From assembly GCA_902702965.1 (NCBI GenBank), contig CACRXP010000380.1, positions 112,046 to 176,045 of the forward strand: a stretch of 64,000 nucleotides of DNA, in the 5' to 3' direction. Under the pieces are notes generated by a model, which was given only the letters and a program-made list of their open reading frames with translations, made no database searches and had not been told where the DNA came from. Below, piece after piece: positions 22,298-33,960 of this stretch (positions within the stretch are counted from its first letter, which is position 1; every line of letters starts with the position of its first letter). The DNA comes from Spirometra erinaceieuropaei (Eukaryota; Platyhelminthes; Cestoda; Diphyllobothriidea; Diphyllobothriidae). The position numbers and the translations under genes are program-made.

Positions 22298-24960
22298 TCA
22301 GTCGTCTTTCTTGGATGGCCTGAGTTATCCTTGCGATGTTGTCACAGCGCGCGCGAACTATCTCATTTGAGGCGAGGTCGGTGAACTTCACTCGAAGGAT
22401 GGTCCTCAAGCAGTGGTGGTCAAATACCGCCAGTTTTCGCTCGTCCTCCACGCGCAAAGCCCAGCATTCACAACCGTAGAGAAGGACAGACCGGACAGAT
22501 GCACGGTACACGCGAATCTTCGTGGCGATGGAGAAGTCACGTCGGATCCATAGGCATTTTCAAAGGCTTGAGAAAACCCAGCGGGCAGCATCAATTCGGG
22601 AGACGATGCCGTCCTTACTCTGTCCATTAGGCAGCAGCCTCGCCCCGAGGTATTTGGAATTGTCTACTTCTTCAATTCCGAGGGGCACCTTCTCCTGGTC
22701 AGGGATGCAGCTTGGGAACACTTTGGTCTTCCCAGCGTTTATGAACAAACCGACCGATTTAGCGATCGTTCACCCGCGACACCATAGACTGCAGATCATC
22801 AAAACTTAAAGCAAGTAGGGCAATATCATCGGCATAGTCAAGATCAGTCAGTCGGTGTCCGGGTGCAAACTCAACACAGTCACCTTCATATAGGACCCTC
22901 CTGAGAATCCAGCCACTAGCATAGTTGAACAAAATGGGCGACAGGATACAACCCTGTCGAGCGCCAGACCGAATACCAAACGGTTGGGAAAGATTGTTGC
23001 TGACCAGGACTCTCGCTGTAGTGGAGCGATAATAGGTCCTGATAATTGCGATGATTTTTGCCGGTACACCATCTAGCGCCATTATCCGCCACAGGGACTC
23101 ACGATGAACGGAATCGAACGCGGCGGCAAAGTCAATGAAGCCGACGGCCGTCGGTTGTTGGTAGGTATGGCGAAATTCGAGAATGCGCCTCAGTGTGAAT
23201 ATCTGGTCCGCACACCCAAGTTCAGCACAAAATCCGGCTCAGCTGGGCCTCGTCCTTGAGTCACGCGCAGCCTGGGATCGCCTGAGTAGGGCAATAGCGA
23301 AGATCCTCGCATCAACGTCGATGAGGCTTGTGCCGCGATGGTTCTCGCATCTCGTCTTATCTCCCTTCTTGAGGATAGGTACAAGGATGCCTAAGCCCCA
23401 GTCATCAGGAACAACCTCGTCTCTCCACGCTCGTTCAATCACCTCATGGAGCCAAGGCGCCAGAATGTCCACACAAGACTTGTAGCCTTCAGCAGGTATA
23501 TTGTCCTCTCCGGGTGCCTTATTGTTGCGTAACTTTCGTATGGCATCGACGCCTTCTCCTCCAGAGGGCGGGGGGGGGGGTCGCATGGTACTGCATAGGT
23601 GGGAGAGGGAAGAAAATACGCTGAAGAGGAGAGCAAGGGCGAGGTAGGTTGGGTATAGAAGTTGAGATGATGCTCGAAGTGCTCACGCCAGCGTTCGACT
23701 TTGGCCGAGTTGTCAACAATAAAGCCGCCATTCACGTCTTGAACAGAGTCAGTCAGTGTCGAGAACTTACCATTAACTTGGCGGATAAGTTGGTAGAGTT
23801 TTCGAGTGTCACCAACGTTCGAGGGCTGTTCCATGGAGGTCGCAATTTCAGCCCAATATTGCTTCAGATCATCCCTGGTTGACTTTGCCGTCATCTTTCG
23901 AAGTTGACGGAAATAATCCTTATTACGGGACCTGGCTCGAGCCGTCTGAGCAGACAACTGCAGGGTTCTCCCGCTGATCAAGTCACTGCGGCGTCGCTGG
24001 GTATATCCAAGGATTTTCTCAGCTGTCCCATAGACTGCCATTTTCAGTGACGACCACTGGTTACTGCCTTCTCCGTCGGCTCGGGTCGTAAAACAGGACC
24101 GGATTTCTCTGCTCAGGGCCCCGGCAGTGCTGGTTTGCCGGATTTTTGCGACATCGAGGCGTATAGGATGTGAAATTTTTGGCGCGGATGTGAGATGAAC
24201 TTTCAAGCGTGTACGGACGAGTGCATGGTCCGACCCATGGGCGTTACCACTCTCGGCACCACCCATCGATCTGCTATTGTGAACCCAGCTGCGGAATCTT
24301 GAGCTGACTAGTATGTAATCAGTCTGACTGGCCGTATGGCCGTCGTTTGAATACCAGGTCAGTAGATGTTTTTTGCGATGCTGGAAACATGTGTTGGGAA
24401 CAAGCAGTTGGTTTCGATCGGCGAAATTCAGCAATCTCTCACCATTTTCACATCGGGAACCAAGCCCAAAGCGGCCAAGAAGATGACTGGTTGTGGGGTC
24501 GCCAGGTCCAGTTTGACCATTCCAATCGCCAGCAACAATCAGAAGATCGTGGCGAGGCAGTCTTTCAAATAACGCTTGCAACTGCGAGAAAAACCCCTCT
24601 TTATCTGGCTGTTCGGCAGCCAAAGTTGGTGCGTACACAGACGATTGAGATGTTCGTGAAGTGACCCTTCAGTCGCACGTAGGCCAACCGGTCATTGACT
24701 GGTTCCCAAGTAAGTAGCTCGAGGTCCGCTTGTTGCGATGGGACGATCGCCACACCGTGTCGACCAGAAGAGTCGCGTTGACCGCTGTGGTACAGGGTGA
24801 AGTGTGATTTGACTCCAGGGATCTTTATTTCGCGGGAGCCTGAGTCAGGAAGTCGAACTTTAGACAGATAGCAGACATCTGCATTGTACTGATCAAGGCT
24901 GCGCGCGGTCAGACTTTGGGTACCGGGGTCCAGGAACGTTCGACATTCCAGCATCCATTA
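22298..24960 (-). pseudogene. APE-type non-LTR retrotransposon, endonuclease and reverse transcriptase
   Basis: It reads right to left. The endonuclease starts near 24954 (RTFLDPGTQSL, YNADVCYLSKVRLPD) and continues with VAGDWNGQTGPGD and NAHGSDHALVRTRL, supplying the GDWN and SDH catalytic motifs. A linker leads to the RT: RNNKAPGEDNIPAE fingers, FAAAFDSVHRESLW motif A, GIRSGARQGCILSPILFN motif B, and DYADDIALLA motif C at about 22843-22814. A thumb/C-terminal part follows (LLYGCECWALRVEDERKLAV, FDHHCLRTIL). The longest open stretch is 24638-23439. Frameshifts near 24610, 23560 and 22770 and stops elsewhere disable it, although RT and nuclease motifs survive. The ORF is split by the PLE at 22297 and resumes at 21299. 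CR1- or RTE-like; the clade is uncertain. Confidence 0.92.
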
Positions 24961-26149
24961 CCAAGAGTCCGTCCCCGATTTAGTAATCCAGCTCGCATAC
25001 TATTCACCCACACCACTGGACCAGGGTTACGGAGCGCGTCGGTTCCCGCGGACACCGTAGCATGGGTCGTAATACTCTGATCGGACATATTTCATGAGGT
25101 TTCTTGGGGATTTCGAATACGGGCGGGTCCCCAACAGCCGTTCGGATTGTTTGTTCAAGGTTGTCTCCTCTAGCGCTTTGGCTTAAAAGCCTAACCACAA
25201 GGCAGCGGCAACAAGCGAACTTATTTAATGGCGGTTTACGGTCGCCATGTCACAATGCCGTCCTTGGGTTTTGCAGCTTTTTATAAGGCTTTCAGCGTGC
25301 CAGACCTCAGCCCACCGCACCCTGGTAGCAAGAAAATAACGCAAACGGTTTTGGTGTTGTTCCAAATCAGCGGGCTTGGTCGTTAATTAGGTCATTATCT
25401 TCCTGATCTTCCGGGTCCAACAATTACACCAACTCTCCTCATGCTGTCTTTCATAGGGATTGTTCGTAATTGTTGAGGGGGCCAGCTGTTTCCTCCCAAT
25501 TTTGAAAGACATTTAGTGGAATTGCCAAAGGTGGAATCGGTTCGATTTATTGAGTCTCAGACTCACCCAGCAATCGAGGAGTGTTAGAGACGAGAATGAG
25601 AGGGATGTCCGTGGCCGTTTCCAGCCTATTAGCCGTCATCAGCCAACCGTGTTCCAACCACAGGCAGGCACCAGGAATGTCGACTCGAGGTCATCTTAGT
25701 TCTACAATCAACGCAGATAAGTCAGCCTCACTCCCCTAGCAGGGTTTAGTCTCCGCCCCTTGGGTCGGTGTTGATGTCCATGACACCGTAGGAAGTGCTG
25801 ACTGCTGGACGGACTGGCACATGATAAAACCCACCGAGGAGGCTACGATGCAGTCTCACGGCCAGTGCTCCGCTTCGGCCCGTCTTCTCAATATGGAGCA
25901 CGATCACATAAGGATTGACAGACCGGCCTTTCCAGAAACCAAGGTTACTTATTACAGACTCGCAAATAACCGTTAACTCAGCCGAACAGTTCATGAACCA
26001 AGTCGGGAACAGTGCAACTGAGCCATATGCGAGGGTGGTGTCATTTGATCTCGCCCCCCTCTCCCCCGCGGCACCCCTCTCTCACCACATTCCCGCAGCG
26101 GAAACAGCCATTAACATGCTGTATGTTAGGGAGAGATGTTCAGTGGACA
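24961..26149. other. No gene recognised; probable non-LTR leader at left edge
   Basis: The first few hundred bases may be the 5' leader of the minus-strand non-LTR element, but its boundary cannot be set. Open frames at 25004-25198 and 25746-25994 (minus) show no family motif. Confidence 0.35.
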
Positions 26150-26320
26150 ACTGAAGAACTTGTATATTTTTGGAAAACTGGCTTGTGCCCTACTCTACCT
26201 TTGATGGGGTCGTTTATTAATAAGTCAAGACACGCATTTAGGCTCGCAAATATATGGTCTGATTGCAGAAAGTGGTCCCGAACAGCTTCAAGTAAGAATG
26301 TTCATCATACAACAAACTCA
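26150..26320 (+). pseudogene. PLE reverse-transcriptase fossil (motif B region)
   Basis: Across two frames the segment gives STFDGVVY, then after a shift HLGSQIYGLIAESGPEQLQ. These mirror FTFDG-(x)-Y and GTPMGSPISGLIAE-(x)-LQRL of the intact PLE RT at 58270-58350. Stops and at least one frameshift are present. Flanking PLE sequence is not recognisable. Confidence 0.5.
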
Positions 26321-26475
26321 TTTTTTAGGCGTCCCATGTCATTGACAGATTCATCGTCGACCGAGGTAAGGCCAGTTTCCTTAAGGAACTACCGAACTCA
26401 GTCTCCCCGGATATACGATGCACGGAGAAGGAGGAGGAGGATCGAATTTCCATGCACGCTCTCGTGTTTCAGGCG

Positions 26476-26670
26476 TCTTCGAATGTTCACTTGTCGAACA
26501 TGTTTGCACCTTCCCTACTATTTTAAACCGGTGAATGTCTGTGCCGTGTGGGGTGGGGGAGCGTTTATACGCTAGCCCCGGTTACATCAGGTACCAGTTC
26601 ACACGCGCTCCCCTATGTGTGCTTCGAGCCCTGCTTGCGCTCTCTTTATTATCTCAATCTCGTTTGTCAG
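26476..26670 (+). repeat. Interspersed repeat family D, copy 1
   Basis: It contains a GGTTACATCAGGTA(C/T)CAGTTCACAC block and a TGTGCTTCGAG(C/T)CCTGCTTGC block. Both are shared with the reverse complement of 29105-28915, along with an upstream GTTTGCACCTT(C/T) block and an (A/C)AATGTCTGTGCC block. The copies are in opposite orientation. The element type is unknown. Confidence 0.65.
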
Positions 26671-26814
26671 CAGCCAATTTAGAAAAGGCCTCCTTACCGG
26701 ACAACGATCTTATGCGTGGTTTTTGGAAAATATGCCACGATTTGCAAGAATAGCCTAAATCAACGGGAAAAAGTCATGATATCTAAGTAATCATTTTTGC
26801 CGAGTGCGATTTTC

Positions 26815-26955
26815 GCAGGCGGCGACCGGCATCTTGGCGCGACTGAAATACCTTGGGGTTATGCTGTATGCAAATAAATACCGCAACACAACCCGGGTAA
26901 TCCCTTCTACCCGAGGTCGTATTTCGGAATTTCGATTAACGTTCCAAAGTCGAAG
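26815..26955 (+). repeat. Fragment of a foldback-element arm
   Basis: The run GGCATCTTGGCGCGACTGAA, later AAATAAATACCGCAACAC and TTTCGGAATTTCGATTAACG, follows the same order as the right arm of the foldback element at 33815-33940. It is diverged, and no left arm is seen. Confidence 0.4.
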
Positions 26956-27853
26956 GTGTCTGCTAGCCCCGGGAAGGGAGCTGAACATCGTTCAGAAGGG
27001 GGAGGGGTGGGCACACGATCCCCGACCCCGACAGCAGACACGAGGCGGTATGCCGTGGGAACGTTCGATCCTACCTGCAGCTGGCAGTGAGACGTGGATT
27101 TCCCCGCAGGCAGTATTGACTAACTAAGCCTCGGGTTTGGTTGAGCATGCTATCTGTGCAGAAGGTACTTCCCCAAACGTCAGGCATCTACATACCCCTC
27201 CAGGTGAACGATCTTCACCGTCGATGTGAGCTGTCCTTTGTGGCCCATCTCCTAACTGAGTGATAGTCCGGTTAGGTGTTCTGGTACGAGCAGATCCGAT
27301 CAGGTCCCATGATAGTTCACCGCGCCCAATTGCAATACATTCACATTTATCTTGATCCAGTTTTGCCATGGGCACCTGGTAGAACATGCGAGACGGGAAA
27401 CTTCACGGGTCCTTCCTCACAACGTCACAATTTTCGTGCGACCAAACCCGTAGTTGCAACGTTGGAGGGTGTAAGTCAGCGAGATAGGCGATCAGTTGAC
27501 GATGATCAGATTGCGATGGCTTGTGGTGAGGTACCTGACTAATTTACCTTTGACAATTTAGTCCCATTTCCTTTGACCGCATTGCTTGTTTGAATGTGAC
27601 GAGAAACGACACACCTGTACAACCCGCCTTGCTAGCGTGCTCTGCTGTGGTATTCTGTTGTCAGTTTTCTTAACGTTCAAAAACCTCTATATTATTCACT
27701 GCTCCGATTTACTTGCTGCATTTAAGGCTAGGGACTCGTGAGATATAACTCGTTATTTCGTGGGAACATTACGATTTGCGACAGGCTCCCTGATGTGATT
27801 TTCAGAGGTGAAGTGCGCACCCAACCCACCGTAGTCCAATTCCGGCGCGCTTG

Positions 27854-27906
<53 letters not shown>

Positions 27907-27956
27907 GCCGCCGCCGCCGCCGCCGCCACCACCACCATCATCATCAGCAACAGTAA
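27854..27956 (+). repeat. Compound trinucleotide microsatellite
   Basis: About 17 TCA units (27854-27905) pass directly into eight or so GCC units, then CAC and CAT/CAG-like units. It is open in several frames (polyhistidine on plus, polymethionine on minus), which is an artefact of the repeat and not a gene. Confidence 0.95.
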
Positions 27957-28689
27957 CAGCGCCATCATCGTCGTCGATGTTGTGCTCTAGGGGCTCGTTG
28001 GCTAATTAGGAACTCCATCTATACCAGAAGTAATTTGCAATGACTTCTCAGAGACGTTTTAATGTCCTGCTCGACCAAAAACCTGTGGCGCGGCGGCAGG
28101 AGCAAAGTCCATTTGACTATCAACTCATCTTTGTTACTTGAGCGCGGTGGGATTGAGAAAAAGGCCAGAAAGGACCATGTTGCACAGGTTTATCTCACTA
28201 GCATTCGCTTGACCCAAAAATCGTCTTCGCTGATGAGGATGGTTCTGGTCGAAATCACCAGTCGGTAATTGTGGTGTCGGTGTTTTAATAACCAGTCGAT
28301 CTCTATTGGGGCAACACCCCGTGTGTGGGCCTGTTTGTGTTTCTGGTCCCAGCTGATAGTCAGGTTTATGATTGACTAAATGAAAGTAAAGCAAACCACA
28401 AATAGTTCTGTTTCAATCTGCTCGCATTCTCTGCCGTCCCAGACCCCTCCTCCCGTCTGCTCTCATAGCCGCCCGAGTTCGGCCTGACAGGTGGTTGCCT
28501 GTTCGTGACCGTTGCCACCCATACCGAGATCGTTTGCTTCAGGAAGTAAATGGATCGGTGTGCACCCATTCCTCATTGAATACGCATGTTGGACAGAGGT
28601 AGTACGTATTCCGAGCTGGTATAATGAAAAAAAGGAAGAGGTTTGGTTCTGCAGTCCCACTTGCTTGATACCGTATGGTTAGCTTACTA

Positions 28690-29105
28690 AAACAATAGTA
28701 GTCAGCATCCCTAACCTAACCACTCTCTGGATTAGGAGGGGAAAGAGAGTGCAAGCAGAGCTCGAAGCACGCGCGCGGAAGCGAGTGCAGGTGGAGTGTA
28801 CACACTGCCCCTCGACACAGACACTCGCTGGATTATGAGGATAAGTAGGCGAACTCACAACTGGAAGGCCATGGAGGGGATCGCGCGGCAATTTGCAGTA
28901 CATGGCCACTGTGATGTGACTGCTTGCTGGATTGAGATAATAAAGAGAGCGCAAGCAGGACTCGAAGCACACATAGGGGAGCGTGTGTGAACTGATACCT
29001 GATGTAACCGGGGCTAGCGTGTAAACGCTCCCCTCCCCCCACAAGGCACAGACATTTGCCGAGTTAAAATAGTAGAAAAAGGTGCAAACACGTGATATAT
29101 GTAAA
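28690..29105 (-). repeat. Interspersed repeat family D, copy 2 and partial copy 3
   Basis: 29105-28915 on the minus strand matches 26476-26670. A partial related unit lies beside it at about 28840-28720: AAAGAGAGTGCAAGCAGAGC here compares with AAAGAGAGCGCAAGCAGGAC in the full copy. No coding capacity. Confidence 0.6.
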
Positions 29106-29619
29106 TTCAATGTAATCACACCTATTAAAAGTCTTTAAGTGGGGCTGCAGGACCAAACTCGCCGCGTAAATACAACAGTGAAAAGCCTTCAGATACCCTG
29201 CAATTTCAGATTGCAGTAGAGTCGTCTGCGTGAACTCGGAGGCCCAAAGTTTGGGTGCTGAACATGAGGCCTCGGTCATGACGCTTTTCGCAATATTGTA
29301 ACGGTCAACAGTTAGTGTTTGGTACTGCTGGCCTCAGTGGAACACGACCTCAACGACTGTTAATTTTGCACTGAGCAGGTGTGATCCATCAGGCGTACGC
29401 TTTATGGCTGACCGCGACACATGCTGTCCTGAATTAGGCGCCATGGCAGTCGTTGTTTAAATTCTGCCTGTGACCCAATCGTCTCTCGCCACGCCTGCCG
29501 GTTCGGACGCGGAGAAGTACAACAAATTTTTTTGCTGCGAGCGCCTTCAATAAACATACATTTAAGTGGTGTTTTTGGCAGATTGCATTAACTGAACTGA
29601 TTGACCTGTGAAAAATTCG

Positions 29620-29740
29620 ACTGCCTTAGTGGAATTTGAACTCGCGACATTAAGCATATGGCTTTAGATGCTGCGGTGGTTAGAGTATCGATTGCATCAA
29701 AACCACTGCCCCCCCCCGTCGGGGTTTGAATTCAACCTTG
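29620..29740. repeat. tRNA-related SINE-like heads (A and B boxes)
   Basis: GGTGGTTAGAGTAT near 29675 resembles a pol III A box, and GGGTTTGAATTC near 29723 a B box, about 47 bases apart. Just upstream, GAATTTGAACTCGC (about 29634) is an antisense B box. The intervening bases do not fold as a proper tRNA (C9 homopolymer), so this is read as a tRNA-derived repeat and not a tRNA gene. Confidence 0.4.
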
Positions 29741-29899
29741 GTTGCCGAGACTTTTCTCATAATTGGGTCAGTTAAGCTGTAATTTTATTTTCAATGGCTA
29801 TGATTTGCCGGCTGCTGCCTTGTTTGGAATGTTAATGTCGCGGGAACCTTTTCGGTTAGGAAAAGACATTAAGATTGGCGCAGTGACTGAAAAATTTAA

Positions 29900-30345
29900 A
29901 CAGTCCGTCTACGCGTGCCACACGCTACCTGCCCCATACAACACGCCAGGCCTTCACGCAGGGGGGAGGGGATTGGTGACTCGGAATTCACATGCGGGAG
30001 AAACCCCCCCCCCCCCTGGTGGCATATTAAGAAATCCCCCAATCTACACAAACACACATCGAACCGACTGCGAGGTCCGAGTTGTACGGCCAATTTGCGA
30101 TTTTCTAACCAACGAAGCTTAATCCCTCATGGCAGATTCAAGCGCGTCAGATTTATTTTAGTAAAAAATTTGCTGAAATGCTGTGGGGACGGAGTCCACA
30201 GAATCGACTTCAATCTCTATTCCTCCTCATTTACTCAAGTCAGGCCGGTCAGTCAGCTGATGCTGGAGTTTGGTGCATGTGATTGGGTGCTAAAATGTCC
30301 GTCTGCGCGTGCCATACACGACCTGGATCGCCGCAAAACACTACA
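29900..30345 (+). repeat. Interspersed repeat family E, two nearby copies
   Basis: CAGTCCGTCTACGCGTGCCA (about 29900) and GTCCGTCTGCGCGTGCCATA (about 30298) are close variants. A third occurs at 41415 (CACGTCTACGCGTGCCACAC) and a related reversed string near 3830. Sequence around the two copies is diverged. A C14-15 homopolymer lies at about 30005. Confidence 0.45.
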
Positions 30346-30657
30346 AATTTTAACACAACTGGTGTGGGCTTTACTTTGGCACAGAACGTCCCACTGGCGA
30401 TTTTTGAAGTCTGTGCAATGCGATCAGATATCTGGGGGCCGCAGCGAGGTGACTTTGGACTCGGTGTTATCTGCGTACGTACTTTCACAGTTGTTAGTAT
30501 ATGCGTCCCGGATTTTCCGTATCACGTAATCGTCTTAGCCGCCTAAAGGCACATAAGTCGATCGTTTTCACTAAAAAAATCTTTCTCCTTCTCTACGAAT
30601 TGAAATTCTCTGTTCTTGGGTTTGGATAAATATTAAAAGAAGGAGAGGCTTCCTGCT

Positions 30658-30735
30658 GAAGAGATTTATTTGCTGTCTGACGTTTCGAGTAGTGCTTTCG
30701 CCTACCTATCTCCAGCAACTGGAGAGCCCTGTGCA
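30658..30735 (-). ncRNA. Degenerate hammerhead-like tail motif
   Basis: The minus strand reads CTGGAGATAGGTAG, loop GCGAAAGCA, CTACTCGAAACGTCAGAC, then AAATAAA. The order and the GAAACGTCAG ending match the PLE tails, and GTAG/CTAC can form stem II. The conserved core A is replaced by G (CUGGAGA) and stem I is poor, so it would be inactive. Possibly a decayed PLE terminus. Confidence 0.35.
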
Positions 30736-31469
30736 GAGCTCTCTTTACGTTACTCAATACCAAGATTGCCAATGCCAACCGGTGATGCGGTTCAGAATCC
30801 CAGGGAACGCCTCTCTGTCTTCTGACACGCCGCGTATGGATCACATTCTCACTTCTGCTGATGTGAGGAAGCAGGACAGGACAATCAGTTCCAAATGAAC
30901 AAGGAAGACAGTGGGACTCTCGCAGTAGACAGGGCAGGCGGTGACGGACGAACCATTAGCGCTTGAAATGGGTGGGTGCACAGTCGCGGTGGGTTTCTGA
31001 GCGCGGGGGAGATGAACGAGGTGCTAAGGCTCCCTGTGCTGGAGGAGGGAGGGTGGCGGATCAGGGGAGCTGCTGGCAGCTGGATTAGCGATCGTTAATG
31101 TGGCACCTGGACGGGGGTTATGGAAGCGTGCTTGCAGAACTGCATAGTAGGCGCCTAGGTCAACATGGCGGCTCATACTACCGGACTGGCGTAGCAAGCC
31201 TCGAGGAATTTTTTCGTTCGTTTTGTCCTAGCCGTCGTTACGACCCCAGTGTCACCCCAATTGAGTCGGTGGTCGCATCCGAGTGCGTGTGTAAAGGCGA
31301 TGTACAGGGTGTCGCGCCGACGGACAACTAGTTCGCGTTCGTTAACACGACTACACAGGTGTCAACAGGTATGACCGATATACATACAGGAGCAAATATG
31401 GCATAACTAGTAGATTGAACAGGGCAGATAATAATAAGAAGACTCTGCCACTATTAGGGGACGACTCAG

Positions 31470-31855
31470 CCTATAAGCCTCTTTCCGCAGACCCCATCAA
31501 GACACAACTTTTATCTGTTAATTAAGTACCGAAGAGTATTTCAAGGACCAAGAAGCTGTCGGGCGGTATTGCAAAATATATGAGATAAACTGAACCAACC
31601 ATCATCAAGATCTGTGAACCTCCCGAAGTTCATAGACCTGAAGTCCCATGAACCGGTGAACCAAATTACGAAATTTCCAGGTGGCTATTCCACCAACTCC
31701 ACCCGCTTACGAGAGATTGTGAAACTTCGATTCAGAATTTTATAGAGTTTCCCGAGAAACGGTGGGGAATCACAATTTCCGCTGATGAGATAATGGTCTC
31801 CTTCGATGTTGTTTTTTTGTCCACATCAGTTTAGTAGGACAATGCGCAGAAGAAC
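31470..31855 (+). pseudogene. PLE reverse-transcriptase N-terminal fossil (motif A)
   Basis: The segment gives EPPEVHRPEVP, then SRWLFHQLHPLTRDCETSIQ, then ISADEIMVSFDVVFLSTSV. These follow the order of the PLE RT fingers and motif A (PKVHKPGVP, then SKW-F-QL, then MVSFDVVSLFTS). At least two stops and several frameshifts are present. The motif-A aspartate is retained. Homology ends before motif B, where family A repeat sequence begins. Confidence 0.65.
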
Positions 31856-31989
31856 ATCCACAGTCCTATGACACAGATGTTACCGCAACTGCCTTCTTTG
31901 AACTCATAGACCAACTTTTCACTCGACTACCAGTGTTATCAGCAGCCTTCGGTCATCATGACACTGCACCAAGGTGGGAGGGGAGAAGA

Positions 31990-32115
31990 AAGCGTGGTTT
32001 ATACTGGGAAAGTCTAGTTTCATTGTAAACTAAATCACACGCATGTCACCATCCCTGCGGTCGGCCTGCTGTGGAGTAAACGATGGGCATCGTCAAAATC
32101 GACGGTATAACTGCC
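31990..32115 (+). repeat. Interspersed repeat family A, distal part
   Basis: TCATTGTAAACTAAATCACA, followed by GTCACCATCCCTGC, is shared with 60395-60440 (TCATTGTAAACTAATTCATG, then GTCACCGTCCCTGC). The following CATCGTCAAAATCGACGG resembles 60462-60480. Confidence 0.55.
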
Positions 32116-32194
32116 ATCGTAAGCGTATAGAATAACGGCCACACGGCATTTCAGCCACTGCAGGATGCCGAATTTTGAAGGAGCTTCGTTCCGG

Positions 32195-32980
32195 CTGCCT
32201 GAAAAAACCAAACTCGGTAAAAATTACTACTTAAATAGTGTGAGTCTTTTCCACTTATTTTCGATGTCCCTGTAAACTTAAATGAAGTTCATAAAAAATA
32301 TGCGCAAAAATATTCCTTATGAGGCTCATTTGGTACGGAATTACGCCTTTTTCGAATTTTATACTCAAAGAGAGGTCGTCTTTCAGTTTTTGAAAATAGA
32401 TCCAGATTTTGGGGTTTTTGAGTCCGTTAAATGTTCATCCATACAGCATCATATCTCTCCATCACATGAATCATACGACGTGGGTCCTATAATAATGTCT
32501 TCCTAATATCGTGTAGAAACATATAATTTACCATACACAGAAAGAATGCAGCATAGAGTTTTTGAATCCTACGCTCAAGTGGAGCGGGGGATGTAGGTTA
32601 GGTTTAACGTTATTTGTGAACGGAAACACTTTAAAAAAAAGTAAAATATACCTTTACCTCAAGTATAAAATTCTGATAATGTGTAATTCCACAACAAATG
32701 TGTGCGATAAAGAACTCTTTGCATATGTTTTCTATAAGACCTATCTTAATTGATAAGCTCACCGAAAACTCACGGGACAATTAATACTACTCAAGTTGTC
32801 GATCTGTGTCGAACATGGTTTATGCAGGCGGCCGGGAAGAAGCTCATCCAAATGTCCCCATGCTGACGTGACTGATGTAATGTTGGATTATGCCTCATGG
32901 TAATAGATATTACAACTTCGCCTAAGTAATCCTTTCTAACTGAAAACAGATTTCGAAATTTCTATAAACATTTGATCAGG
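32195..32980. mobile_element. Diverged foldback element
   Basis: The left part (CTCGGTAAAAATTACTACTT, CTTATTTTCGATG) and the inverted right part (ATTAATACTACTCAAGTTGT, AAGAAGCTCATCCAAA) correspond to the arms of the better copies at 37815 and 62015. Arms are strongly diverged and ends are not sharp. No coding capacity. Confidence 0.5.
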
Positions 32981-32982
32981 TA

Positions 32983-33960
32983 CCACCTGGCGTGACCAAT
33001 TTCATGAAATGTTGGCTGAAATTCTGAAATGCGTTTTCGATTAGGAAGGATTAATAACGTGGCGTTATAATATTAGTCATCTTGTGGCATAATCTTATAA
33101 TATTGCACACTCCTCAAGATGTCGGCTTTTTGAATGCACCTCTTTCCGACCCCCTGCAGAAACGACGCTCGGTATAAAATGACTACGTAAGTGGCATATA
33201 TTTTTCGCAATGATTTTCGATGGTCATATCGATTTAAATATATTTTATGGAAAACATGCACAAAATATGCTTTCTTCTACTCGTTTGATAGAAAATCACA
33301 TTCTCTTCCCATTTTATAACCTAAAGGTTATCTTTTGATTTTAAATAAGTTTCTAATTATGAGATTTTTGAGACCGTGAGATGCCCATATATACAGCATC
33401 GCACATGACAGTTTACTAATGCTCCTCAAGAAATGTACAACATCGCCCGCATCCATTGCGAACTTTTACAAAGTCTATATGGCGACTTCTTAAAGATATA
33501 GAGGAATGTGTGATTCTCCTTACGCGGAAAGCATACACTTTATAAATTAAAATCGCTAAATGCTAGTGCAACGGCTGATTATGCTCAAAATTGTTCGGGA
33601 ATTGGGGAAATTTTTCAAAACTTTCTCCGGGTGTAAAATGAGAAGAGAATGTGATTTTCTATCAAACGAGTAGAAGAAGGCATATTTTTGCGCATGTTTT
33701 CTATAAAATATATTTAAATTTATATGACCATCGAAAATCATTACGAAAAATATATGCTACTTATGTAGTCATTTTCTACCGAGCGTCGTTTCTGCAGGGG
33801 GTCGGAAAGAGGTGCATTCAAAAGCCGACATCTTAGCAAGTCTGAAATATAAGATTATGCCACAAGATGATAAATATTACAACGCACGTTATTAATCCCT
33901 CCTAAATGAAAACGCATTTCAGAATTTCAGTTAACATTTCATGAGATCGGTCACGCATTG
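32983..33960. mobile_element. TA-flanked foldback element, ~980 bp
   Basis: The two halves are near reverse complements over about 450 bases: TGAAATGTTGGCTGAAATTC on the left pairs with the inverse of GAATTTCAGTTAACATTTCA on the right, and GATAGAAAATCACATTCTCT pairs with the inverse near 33650. TA lies at both borders (32981-32982, 33961-33962). The interior has no transposase frame, so it is non-autonomous. The whole element could extrude as one large hairpin. Confidence 0.8.

Noticed and set aside
27738..27968. Histidine-rich and methionine-rich open frames over the TCA/GCC tract
   Set aside because: They exist only because a trinucleotide repeat lacks stops in several frames; no conserved flanks or splice signals.
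29676..29740. tRNA gene
   Set aside because: A and B boxes are present but the stems do not pair and a C homopolymer interrupts it; called a tRNA-related repeat instead.
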